Shown here piece by piece: positions 1 through 6,011 of a DNA stretch of 21,223 nt. Below the pieces are notes generated by a model. It ran no database searches. It was not told the origin of the DNA and saw nothing but the letters and a program-made list of their open reading frames with translations. This DNA is from a virus. The first letter of the stretch is position 1, and each line of letters starts with the position of its first letter. The translations under genes and the position numbers were made by a program. Location of the stretch: positions 1 to 21,223 of the IMG/VR virus record IMGVR_UViG_3300043803_001244, one strand, 5' to 3'.

Positions 1-912
1 AGAAACAGGAACAACACTAAAAGTTCTGGTTCTTACCCAATCAGATACAGTTGCTTGAGTTATAACAGAAGTTCCAGCATTATCATCAGTTGTTACTGTA
101 GTTACAACTGGAGTTCCATTTGTTGTGGTAGTAGAATTATCGGACCAAGTTGTAACTGTTACTGGAGTTGTTGTGGTAGTAACTGTGGTTGTTGGAATCG
201 TAATAACTTCTGTATCGGTATAATGAGTTTCAGTTTGATTTCCATTCGCATCAGTTCCCATTATATGACGATGGGGATTATTTGTTACAGTTCTGGTTCC
301 AGCAGTTGTGCTAGTCGTAACAATATTAGAACCAGCAGCAGTTGATACTACTGTTGGTGCTGGTGGAGGTGTTCCACCAGTTTCGTAAATATCAAGAATA
401 CCATTCAGGTTAGCGTCACCAGAAAGAAGACCAGCAGAAAGACTTACTGTACCAGTACGAATAACTTGCGATGATGGATCCCAGTCCATCGTTGGTTGTG
501 CGATTGGGTTATAAGTAAACTGATAATCTCCCGCAGCAAGTCCCGTGAATGTAACACCCTGCCAAGTGTAACTATCCATTCCATATAATCTGGCAGGATC
601 TCCATAAGGAATAAGATTAGTTCCATCAGACTGGAAATAGTTTGTACCAGAAATTAGTCCGTCTGGTGTTGTATTTTGAAGAAGTGTCCAGTTGACAGTT
701 GTTGGCGCAAAAGTAGTTCCGTTGACGCCCTGTAAAGTCATAGAACCTTCTGTAAAGGTAGTTCCAGCGTGCCAAGAACCATACCAAAATGTAACTGTTC
801 CGCCGCTGGCACCAACATATCCTATAGAGTTGGTGTGAGCTAATGCTGCTGTTGGCACTCCAAGAAGAAGCACAGACGCTGCAGCCAGCGCCTTTTGCGT
901 GTAGGTGGACAT
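1..912 (-). CDS. Secreted Thr-rich protein with EF-hand-like loop (3' end missing)
   Basis: The frame is open from the ATG at 912 to the window edge, giving 304 residues without a stop, so the C-terminus is missing. Residues 1-25 form a clear signal peptide: a hydrophobic core (ASVLLLGV) followed by an AALA cleavage motif before HTN. Residues 26-150 look like a beta-rich domain with many G, T, W and Y. Residues 166-177 (DANLNGILDIYE) match the 12-residue EF-hand/dockerin calcium loop, with D1, N3, N5, G6, D9 and E12. From about residue 188 the chain is strongly Thr-rich (runs such as TTTVTTTTTP), like a stalk or linker. No good Shine-Dalgarno is visible; a hairpin ends 6 nt before the start codon. 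A late-promoter-like box lies about 100 nt upstream. A secreted phage protein could act in the periplasm or on the cell surface, or be a virion fibre; the function is unknown. Confidence 0.85.
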   Translation of the reverse strand, partial: MSTYTQKALAAASVLLLGVPTAALAHTNSIGYVGASGGTVTFWYGSWHAGTTFTEGSMTLQGVNGTTFAPTTVNWTLLQNTTPDGLISGTNYFQSDGTNLIPYGDPARLYGMDSYTWQGVTFTGLAAGDYQFTYNPIAQPTMDWDPSSQVIRTGTVSLSAGLLSGDANLNGILDIYETGGTPPPAPTVVSTAAGSNIVTTSTTAGTRTVTNNPHRHIMGTDANGNQTETHYTDTEVITIPTTTVTTTTTPVTVTTWSDNSTTTTNGTPVVTTVTTDDNAGTSVITQATVSDWVRTRTFSVVPVS

Positions 913-918
913 AAAAAT

Positions 919-972
919 AAGGTGAGTTGGTGTGGTAGAAATTCCTAAGAACTACCAAACACAACTCACCTT
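919..972 (-). terminator. Long hairpin with T-rich tail just before the start codon at 912
   Basis: Two 11-nt arms (AAGGTGAGTTG at 919-929 and its exact complement at 962-972) pair. Five more pairs form further in (934-938 with 952-956) around a 12-13 nt loop. Read on the minus strand the second arm is followed by ATTTTT and then ATG. It could be the terminator of the lysozyme operon, or a 5'-leader structure controlling the secreted-protein gene, because a late-promoter-like box lies upstream of it. Confidence 0.6.
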
Positions 973-990
973 GGTGTGGGTTCGAGTTGC

Positions 991-1014
991 AGTTTCAACT
1001 CACTGGTTGAAACT
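991..1014. other. Small perfect hairpin in the 913-1020 intergenic region
   Basis: AGTTTCAAC (991-999) and GTTGAAACT (1006-1014) form a perfect 9-bp stem with a 6-nt loop. It has no T-tract on the minus strand, so it is not an obvious intrinsic terminator. It directly follows the late-promoter-like box and would sit at the 5' end of the transcript for the secreted-protein gene. Confidence 0.45.
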
Positions 1015-1020
1015 ATTTAG
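1013..1020 (-). promoter_or_regulatory. Late-promoter-like box CTAAATAG
   Basis: CTAAATAG on the minus strand directly follows the lysozyme stop codon. It resembles the T4-type late box (TATAAATA) used by gp55-dependent transcription, with C and G substitutions. It would drive the secreted-protein gene through a leader of about 95 nt that contains both hairpins. The match is inexact. Confidence 0.4.
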
Positions 1021-1689
1021 TTATCCTTTCTTCCAAGCTTCACCTTCTGCTTTTCTTCTACGAGCAAGTCCTGCTTCTACATTTGAACCAGGATTGCGAT
1101 AGAGGAATAAAGCATCAGGAACTAAGTCCCATTCTTTATTCTTCAGGCGTTTAGTAATAGTATTAAAGTTATCGCCACCGTAAAAACCGGCACCAAGATT
1201 ATAAGCAAAGCTGAGCAAAGCGCCTCTTTTTCCATCTGACATTTCATTCCAATGTGGGATTTTGCGTAGTGCAGGAAGAAACTCCTTCTTACATTGTTCA
1301 ATCAGAAGCGCATCTGCTTCTACCTGTGTAAGGGTATCACCAAGTTTGAATGCTGAACCATCCTTCTTACGGGTAGAACCCCAACCGATTGTGATTGGAA
1401 GTCCACCAGTCAGAGGATCAGGATATGCCTTTAGATGACATCCTTCAAACTCTTTGATCAACTTGATGCCCATTTGTGGGACATCATCACCACCTGTTAC
1501 AGGAGCTGCAGCAGCGGCAGGGGCTGGTGCAGCACTAGTCTTTTTTCCGCGATAAATTTCTGCCCAATCAACATTATCCTCTAGATACTTGACTGGTAGG
1601 TTATCTTCTAACCACTGAACTGCCTTGACGTGATTAGGATTCTTCTCGTCATAAAACTTGAAGAAGTTGTGTAGGTCAATTCTTGCCAT
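1021..1689 (-). CDS. GH24 (T4-type) lysozyme with N-terminal anchor module
   Basis: This is a 222-aa muramidase-type endolysin that should cut the glycan strands of peptidoglycan. Residues 1-49 are a module shared with the peptidase encoded at 1788-2459 (LHNFFKFYD, then NHVxAVQWLEDNLP). Residues 51-66 are an Ala/Pro-rich linker. The GH24 domain starts near 74: the catalytic triad fits E82 (in EFEG), D91 (in YPD) and T100 (in PITIGWGST), with the same E-to-D spacing of nine residues as T4 lysozyme. The start at 1689 has GGAG six nt upstream. The shared N-terminal module suggests targeting or virion attachment, so this could be a tail-associated lysozyme rather than, or as well as, the lysis endolysin. 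It overlaps the upstream small gene by 14 nt. Confidence 0.93.
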   Translation of the reverse strand: MARIDLHNFFKFYDEKNPNHVKAVQWLEDNLPVKYLEDNVDWAEIYRGKKTSAAPAPAAAAAPVTGGDDVPQMGIKLIKEFEGCHLKAYPDPLTGGLPITIGWGSTRKKDGSAFKLGDTLTQVEADALLIEQCKKEFLPALRKIPHWNEMSDGKRGALLSFAYNLGAGFYGGDNFNTITKRLKNKEWDLVPDALFLYRNPGSNVEAGLARRRKAEGEAWKKG

Positions 1690-1813
1690 TGTAGTCTCCG
1701 AAATACTTTTGATACAATTGATTTGCTTCTACATGCTTACCGTGATTTGTAAGGTCCTTAATGACCTTAAGCATCTTTCTCTTAAAATTAGTCGAAGATT
1801 CTTCCCCAGCCAT
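1676..1813 (-). CDS. Small basic helical protein, 45 aa
   Basis: This small gene bridges the peptidase and lysozyme genes, overlapping the first by 26 nt and the second by 14 nt. The ATG at 1813 has a perfect AGGAGG five nt upstream; an ATG at 1816 is an alternative but lies only 2 nt from the AGGAGG. The product begins MAGEESSTNFKRKMLKV and is charged and probably helical, with no signal peptide or membrane segment. I do not recognise a family. The strong ribosome site inside the end of another gene is the main evidence that it is real. Its position suggests co-expression with the two cell-wall enzymes. Confidence 0.7.
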   Translation of the reverse strand: MAGEESSTNFKRKMLKVIKDLTNHGKHVEANQLYQKYFGDYNGKN

Positions 1814-2459
1814 CATTCCCTCCTGGACACCAACGGTGCTTAAGGACTGCTTTGGTGTAAATGGTCTTCTTACCATTTGTTACAGGACCAGTATAGTTAT
1901 CGTTGAGAGAACCATAAGGATCATTGACAAAATATCCTTTGCCATCTGGAGTCTTACCAATGACTACACACATGTGCCCACCAGTAGGAGCAGATAAAGA
2001 ACCGCGATGCAGGATACCAATAACAACAGGTTTCCCAGCATCAAGGCTTTTATCAATGTCAGCAAAAGAAAGATTGTAGCTAAAGTGTGACTTAACTCCA
2101 TAACCTGCAAGTACCTTTGTTTGTACCGCATGGTCAGTCGTGTCGCCAATCGCAAATACTTTCTTGACGTATTCATCGTCGCCTTTGATGCTTCCTGGCT
2201 TGAGGAAAGCAAGGCACATAGCGCACGATGAACTGTTACAAGTTCTATGTGCATCTCTATAGTTGTCTACTTGATTGAAGTATGGAACAGCAAGAACTTC
2301 TGGAGTTGGTGGTTTTGTTCTAAACATACCAATCCACTCAGTTTCTGCATCATCCAGGAATTCAGCAGGAAGGTTATCCTCTAACCATTGTACTGCTGCT
2401 ACGTGATTTGAATTGCTGTCGTCGTAAAACTTAAAAAAGTTATGAAGATCTAGTGTCAT
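1788..2459 (-). CDS. C39-like cysteine peptidase with N-terminal anchor module
   Basis: The protein has 223 aa. Residues 1-48 repeat the N-terminal module of the GH24 lysozyme encoded at 1021-1689 (LHNFFKFYDDSNSNHVAAVQ and following WLEDNLP). From about 56 it resembles the C39-like peptidase family (Peptidase_C39_2 type): PYFNQVDN, then a catalytic Cys in TCNSSSCAM (C74), a His in GGHMCVV (H162) and an Asp in VNDPYG (D180), the expected Cys-His-Asp order. Such proteins act on peptidoglycan peptides or on proteins; the substrate cannot be read from sequence. The start has AGGAG eight nt upstream. It is co-transcribed with the lysozyme and overlaps both neighbouring small genes, so a cell-wall role during entry or lysis is likely but inferred. 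Confidence 0.85.
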   Translation of the reverse strand: MTLDLHNFFKFYDDSNSNHVAAVQWLEDNLPAEFLDDAETEWIGMFRTKPPTPEVLAVPYFNQVDNYRDAHRTCNSSSCAMCLAFLKPGSIKGDDEYVKKVFAIGDTTDHAVQTKVLAGYGVKSHFSYNLSFADIDKSLDAGKPVVIGILHRGSLSAPTGGHMCVVIGKTPDGKGYFVNDPYGSLNDNYTGPVTNGKKTIYTKAVLKHRWCPGGNDGWGRIFD

Positions 2460-2640
2460 CTTCCTCTCCTATGAACTCTAATGAGAAAATATCATGCTCT
2501 GGAATTTCTGGATCCAACCACTCACAAAATTCAGACTGGATCGCATGGGCATTCTCAATACAGTTTTTATCACAGAGAGTATGAATTCTGTCAATTGCCC
2601 AATCATGAGTTTCCTGAAGAGTCTCTTCCAAAGTTACCAT
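2440..2640 (-). CDS. Small acidic protein, 66 aa
   Basis: The protein is acidic, with D and E clusters near the C-terminus (FIGEEDD), three Cys residues and Trp residues in predicted amphipathic helices. It overlaps the end of the GIY-YIG-like gene by 38 nt and the start of the C39-like peptidase gene by 20 nt, the compact arrangement seen throughout this operon. The Shine-Dalgarno is weak (AAAGAT). No family is recognised. It fills the only gap between two confident genes on the same strand and its composition is protein-like, which supports it. Confidence 0.65.
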   Translation of the reverse strand: MVTLEETLQETHDWAIDRIHTLCDKNCIENAHAIQSEFCEWLDPEIPEHDIFSLEFIGEEDDTRSS

Positions 2641-3052
2641 AATCTTTTCGCATGTAGCGTCCTAGGATATTACTATTGTAATACGCTGGACTCCCATCGT
2701 CAAGAGACTCGATCAACACATTATTTAGGAAGAGCTGTTTTGTTTCTTCGTAGTTACATTGTCCTTTGGTTTTATGGAGGCTAAGTATTCTTCTGTCGCA
2801 GGATGCTTTTCCCCAAATGTCAATATCGGCTTTGAGTTCAGGACAGGAGCCGTAATATGTTTTCCAATCGGACTCTGACTTAACTTTTCTAGATTTTCCT
2901 CTTGGTGTGCGGAAAGACCAGAAATACTTTCTACCAATATAACTACGACCAGTTTTATTGCAATGAATATGGTATACAAAACCAAAATTATCTTGAATAT
3001 CAGAAGACTCAAAAATTTCCCCATTGAATCTCCAGGGATTTTCATAACTCAT
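2603..3052 (-). CDS. GIY-YIG-like (Seg-type) endonuclease family protein
   Basis: The protein has 149 aa. Near residues 24-44 the pattern GFVYHIHCNKTGRSYIGRKY matches the two signature elements of GIY-YIG nucleases, with GFVY in place of GIY and SYIG in place of YIG, about a dozen residues apart. A conserved-looking segment follows (DWKTYYGSCPEL), whose Glu could be the metal-binding residue, then basic stretches and a C-terminal RYMRK. In T4 such proteins include the Seg homing endonucleases; many phage relatives have unknown roles. It is first in the lysis operon, 23 nt downstream of a late-promoter box. The family call is by motif only; activity and homing behaviour are unproven. Confidence 0.65.
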   Translation of the reverse strand: MSYENPWRFNGEIFESSDIQDNFGFVYHIHCNKTGRSYIGRKYFWSFRTPRGKSRKVKSESDWKTYYGSCPELKADIDIWGKASCDRRILSLHKTKGQCNYEETKQLFLNNVLIESLDDGSPAYYNSNILGRYMRKDYGNFGRDSSGNS

Positions 3053-3074
3053 ACTAAGAATCTTTATGAGCTAT

Positions 3075-3082
3075 TATTTATC
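3075..3082 (-). promoter_or_regulatory. Late promoter box GATAAATA for the 3052-1021 operon
   Basis: GATAAATA on the minus strand lies 22 nt before the start at 3052. It differs from TATAAATA in one base. It is paired back to back with a plus-strand copy at 3136-3143, giving divergent late transcription of the lysis cassette and the plus-strand block. Confidence 0.65.
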
Positions 3083-3135
3083 TTCAACCTGGACAAAGCG
3101 AGTCTACTTGTGTTTTGAGTGTTTGTCAAGGGGTT

Positions 3136-3143
3136 GATAAATA
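3136..3143 (+). promoter_or_regulatory. Late promoter box GATAAATA for the plus-strand block
   Basis: GATAAATA lies 19 nt before the ATG at 3163. Together with the minus-strand box at 3075-3082 it forms a divergent late promoter pair about 55 bp apart. Confidence 0.7.
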
Positions 3144-3162
3144 CTCAATAAAGAGTTATAAT

Positions 3163-3510
3163 ATGGCGGTATACGTCAATAATATTACTATTAATACTGG
3201 GGAGTATTTTTCAAGGGACTTCTATTTGGATAATGTTGATGGAACTCCCTTGAATCTTGTTGGATATGCAGCATCTTCTTATATCCGCAAGCACCCAGAA
3301 AGTTTAAACACAACCGCGAAGTTTGATGTTAGTTTTGCTGATCGAGCAAATGGAAAAATTACATTATCTTTGGGATCATCAATAACCGAAGATATAAAAC
3401 CTGGAAGGTATGTTTATGATGTTTTGTTTACGGACAATACATCTAAAAAATCAATCGTTATTGAAGGAAATGTTTTGGCAACCGATGACATTTCTACAGA
3501 TTGCCTCTGA
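3163..3510 (+). CDS. BppU-like beta-sandwich structural protein, paralog 1
   Basis: The protein has 115 aa. The start at 3163 gives MAVYVNNITINTG, aligning with the starts of the paralogs at 3528 and 4762; an upstream in-frame ATG at 3115 lies before the promoter box and is rejected. The layout is typical of phage tail and baseplate N-terminal Ig-like domains: strands ending in LNLVGYAASSYIRK, then FDVSFADRANGKITLSLG, then IKPGRYVYDVLFTD, then an IVIEG strand. It probably forms part of the tail, fibre or baseplate periphery. It is the first gene of a four-gene plus-strand unit, 17 nt before the next. Confidence 0.75.
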   Translation: MAVYVNNITINTGEYFSRDFYLDNVDGTPLNLVGYAASSYIRKHPESLNTTAKFDVSFADRANGKITLSLGSSITEDIKPGRYVYDVLFTDNTSKKSIVIEGNVLATDDISTDCL

Positions 3511-3516
3511 TAAATA
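3509..3516 (+). promoter_or_regulatory. Late promoter box GATAAATA overlapping a stop codon
   Basis: GATAAATA begins inside the TGA stop (3508-3510) of the preceding gene and ends 11 nt before the ATG at 3528. If used, the transcript would have a leader of only a few nucleotides. Confidence 0.5.
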
Positions 3517-3527
3517 TTTAAAAAACA

Positions 3528-4118
3528 ATGTCCGTATATGTAAATAATCTCACCATCAATATCGGAACAGATTTTATGCAGACGTATGATCTGTATCAAA
3601 GTGGTGGAAAGGTTATTGATCTTACAGGATATAGTGCAACATCAAGTCTCAGAAAACATAGAGACAGTGGAACTGCTGTAAGTTTTACTGTTGGGTTTCC
3701 TGATCGTAAAAATGGGAAAATAAAAATATCAATTCCAAGTTGGACAACAGCACGTCTTAAACCTGGACGATATGTTTATGATATTTTGATGACCAAATCA
3801 AATGGCGATAAAGCAATTATTGTTGAAGGAACAATCAACGCACGTGCTGGTATTTCAACTGGTTGTTCATTTTCACTTCCAACAAGTGCTCAAAGATTTT
3901 GTATTGCAGTGATTGATGAAAATAGCAATACTTCTGCTTCTGGAATGGAAACTTTATGGGGGCAGTTTAGATCTTCATATCCCAATAGAACTTTTTATCT
4001 TTTGCAACCAACAACAGTTGGGTTTGGTGTAAGTGTAAATAATACTAACTATAATGAACTTGCTTGTCCTGATAATTTCTTGAATGAAACAACTGTAAAT
4101 GTTTCACCATTAATATAA
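3528..4118 (+). CDS. BppU-like beta-sandwich protein with C-terminal half-vWA-like module, paralog 2
   Basis: The protein has 196 aa. Residues 1-110 are a paralog of the proteins at 3163 and 4762 (MSVYVNNLTINIGTDF, IDLTGYSATSSLRK, LKPGRYVYDILMTK, IIVEG). Residues about 122-196 add a second module: a hydrophobic strand RFCIAVID, then ENSNTSASGMETLW leading into a helix, then FYLLQP. This resembles the first strand-helix-strand of a vWA domain, with D130, N132 and N134 where a DxSxS metal site would be. The next gene has a clearer version. The presumed role is a tail or adhesin structural protein. The following gene starts 1 nt after its stop. Confidence 0.75.
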   Translation: MSVYVNNLTINIGTDFMQTYDLYQSGGKVIDLTGYSATSSLRKHRDSGTAVSFTVGFPDRKNGKIKISIPSWTTARLKPGRYVYDILMTKSNGDKAIIVEGTINARAGISTGCSFSLPTSAQRFCIAVIDENSNTSASGMETLWGQFRSSYPNRTFYLLQPTTVGFGVSVNNTNYNELACPDNFLNETTVNVSPLI

Positions 4119-4119
4119 A

Positions 4120-4746
4120 ATGTCTTCAACTTATTCAGTTACACCTTCAACAACAGCAGTCAACGAAGGTTCATCAGTTACTTTCACAGTTACAACAACT
4201 GATGTTGCAAATGGAACTGTTCTTTACTGGACAACACTTGAAACATCAGGAACTATTACAGAATCAGACTTTAGCGATGCCGCTTTAACCGGTTCATTTA
4301 CTGTCAACAGTAATTCTGGAACAATTACTAGAACTATTGTATCTGATAGAAGCACGGAAGGACTAGATGCTTTTAAGATTGAAATCAGAGTATCCTCAAC
4401 TTCAGGAACTATTGTTGCAACTTCAAGTGCGGTTATCATTAATGACACGTCCCTTAATATCGGACAAAATGCAAATGGTCTAACATTTGGTCCAGTTCAA
4501 GTTAGCAGGGATGGTGGAAATACTGCAAATGCCTCTGATTGGTATACCATATGTGGACTTGATACTCTCCCAGAAGGATCTTCAATTGCCCTGTTTATTG
4601 ATACATCAGGGAGTATGACACTAGCAACTGTTCAAGCATCTTATAATCTTTTAGTGTCAAAACTTGCTGCAAAAAATATAACAATTACAGCGGTTACTAA
4701 TGGTAATGAAGATTGGATTACTCCATTCCTAGTTGACTTACCATAA
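4120..4746 (+). CDS. Calx-beta-like protein with C-terminal truncated vWA-like module
   Basis: The protein has 208 aa. Residues 5-110 look like a Calx-beta domain (VNEGSSVTFTVTT, GTVLYWTT, acidic DFSDA, GTITRTI, TEGLDAFKIEIR, AVIINDTS), a calcium-binding beta-sandwich common in surface and phage fibre proteins. Residues 111-150 are a linker with an FGPVQVSRDGG strand. Residues 154-208 contain strand IALFI followed by DTSGSM (D161, S163, S165), the classical vWA metal-ion-dependent adhesion motif, then a helix and one more strand. A full vWA domain is about 180 residues, so only the first third is present. The likely role is adhesion or tail structure. It shares its C-terminal layout with the preceding gene. 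Confidence 0.75.
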   Translation: MSSTYSVTPSTTAVNEGSSVTFTVTTTDVANGTVLYWTTLETSGTITESDFSDAALTGSFTVNSNSGTITRTIVSDRSTEGLDAFKIEIRVSSTSGTIVATSSAVIINDTSLNIGQNANGLTFGPVQVSRDGGNTANASDWYTICGLDTLPEGSSIALFIDTSGSMTLATVQASYNLLVSKLAAKNITITAVTNGNEDWITPFLVDLP

Positions 4747-4749
4747 ATA
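4742..4749 (+). promoter_or_regulatory. Late promoter box CATAAATA overlapping a stop codon
   Basis: CATAAATA contains the TAA stop (4744-4746) of the Calx-beta gene and ends 12 nt before the ATG at 4762. As at 3509-3516, a late box merged with a stop codon would give an almost leaderless message. Confidence 0.45.
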
Positions 4750-4761
4750 TTTCAAAAACCG

Positions 4762-5106
4762 ATGGCAGTCACATATACCGCAAACTTAGTCATTTACACT
4801 GGAACTGACTTTGATCAAACATTTCTTCTAGAAGATGATCAAACAAATAGTTCTTTAAACTTGACCGGATATAATGGTTGTGCTCAACTTAAGAGATATG
4901 AGTCTTCATCTAAGACCGCAGACTTCACGGTGACTTTTGCAAATGATAGAACGACTGGAAGAGTTACACTATCTTTAGGTTCAACCACAAGTGCTGCTAT
5001 TAAACCAGGAAAATATTTTTACGACCTACTATTAAACAGTCCCACTGGAACTACAACAAGAGTTATAGAGGGGACTGCTTTAGTTAAGAAATCAGTAACT
5101 CGTTAA
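4762..5106 (+). CDS. BppU-like beta-sandwich structural protein, paralog 3
   Basis: The protein has 114 aa and is the third copy of the family at 3163 and 3528: MAVTYTANLVIYTGTDFDQT, LNLTGYNGCAQLKRYE, FTVTFANDRTTGRVTLSLG, IKPGKYFYDLLLNS, RVIEG. It lacks any C-terminal extension and ends soon after the last predicted strand. No Shine-Dalgarno is visible. Its last 15 nt overlap the end of the opposite-strand gene at 5092-6009, with no hairpin terminator between them. Presumably a tail, fibre or baseplate component, from family resemblance. Confidence 0.75.
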   Translation: MAVTYTANLVIYTGTDFDQTFLLEDDQTNSSLNLTGYNGCAQLKRYESSSKTADFTVTFANDRTTGRVTLSLGSTTSAAIKPGKYFYDLLLNSPTGTTTRVIEGTALVKKSVTR

Positions 5107-6009
5107 TAAGTAATCAACTTCAACAATATCTTGAATGTGCTCAGCAGACATTTGCATCATCACGTAATGTGCTTCTTCTACGGTATCTGCATGACCCTCT
5201 GAAAGAAGGTATTCAAGAACCAGATCGTATGCTTCCTTTCTTGTTCCTAAAATGTTTTTAGTTCTTTGTGACATGTTTGCGGTTGCAGCAGGGGAATAAT
5301 CACCACCAGGAAGACTTGATTTTGCTTGAACTTGTGGTGTCGGGGTAGATGGCTTTCTAAGATTACGAAGTTCATCAGCTTGTTTTGCCATTACACTCTG
5401 ACCAGTGCCAAGTTGTTGACCAGTTGGTCCTACTCTTTTGGCAAGAGTATCCTTATACTTATTTTTCCAAATATCCAAACCAGTCTGCTTAACCTTTTCC
5501 ATTTCAGCAGCACGCTGAACTGGATCCTGAATCTTTCTAGCAGCAGATGCAGCAGCCATATACTTTGCTACCGGAGATGCCTGAGGTGCCTGAGGTGCTG
5601 GTGCTGGTCTTCTAGTTGGTGTTTGTGTTCCTCTATTAGCACCACTCAATCCACCAGAAGGTGGTAGAGGTGTAGGTGCTGGTGCAGCAGGTGTTGAACC
5701 AACTTCATTTCCTTTTGGTCCTTTACCTGCTATGGGAGAATCTAAACGACTATCTTTTGGTTTTGGTTTTGGTTTTGGTTGTGAAGTTTGTTGTGCTGGA
5801 TTTTGTCTTGATGTCACAGTCGCTGCAGTTTGCCACCCGTACTTATCACCAGTATATTTAATTTCACCAACACCTGGTAATTTAACGGTTTCCCCAGTTT
5901 TTCCAGGAATCTTTTGCTGGGCTTGCATTACCTGATTAAGTGTTTTCCACTCAGAACCAGTCCAATATCTACCCTGTTTATCTCTTTGCCCTACTTTTGG
6001 ATTTGCCAT
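5092..6009 (-). CDS. Low-complexity protein with conserved-looking helical C-terminus, 305 aa
   Basis: Residues 1-25 (MANPKVGQRDKQGRYWTGSE) form a small ordered start. Residues about 66-240 are disordered and rich in P, A, Q, T and S, including a KPKPKPK run encoded by a TTTTGG repeat. Residues about 255-300 are helical and ordered (YDLVLEYLLSEGHADTVEEA, then HYVMMQMSAEHIQDIVE), which looks like a docking or assembly peptide. It begins 2 nt after the stop of the gene at 6012-6491 and shares that gene's late promoter. The long disordered middle between two ordered ends suits a virion, scaffold or head-associated protein. No enzymatic motif is seen; the role is unknown. Confidence 0.75.
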   Translation of the reverse strand: MANPKVGQRDKQGRYWTGSEWKTLNQVMQAQQKIPGKTGETVKLPGVGEIKYTGDKYGWQTAATVTSRQNPAQQTSQPKPKPKPKDSRLDSPIAGKGPKGNEVGSTPAAPAPTPLPPSGGLSGANRGTQTPTRRPAPAPQAPQASPVAKYMAAASAARKIQDPVQRAAEMEKVKQTGLDIWKNKYKDTLAKRVGPTGQQLGTGQSVMAKQADELRNLRKPSTPTPQVQAKSSLPGGDYSPAATANMSQRTKNILGTRKEAYDLVLEYLLSEGHADTVEEAHYVMMQMSAEHIQDIVEVDYLLTSY

Positions 6010-6011
6010 TA

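Noticed and set aside
55-345. Plus-strand open frame of 96 codons, very Ser/Cys/Ile-rich
   Set aside because: It is the antisense of the Thr-rich repeat region; its composition is an artefact of Thr codons.
626-964. Minus-strand open frame of 112 codons
   Set aside because: It lies in another frame of the secreted-protein gene, which has a signal peptide and runs continuously to the window edge; this frame reads across the hairpin and looks random.
3115-3162. Upstream ATG for the first plus-strand paralog
   Set aside because: It precedes the late promoter box, and the start at 3163 aligns with both other paralogs.
5755-5780. TTTTGG short tandem repeat as a possible regulatory repeat or CRISPR-like unit
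   Set aside because: It simply encodes a KPKPKPK run in the 305-aa protein; no spacers or array structure are present anywhere in the window.
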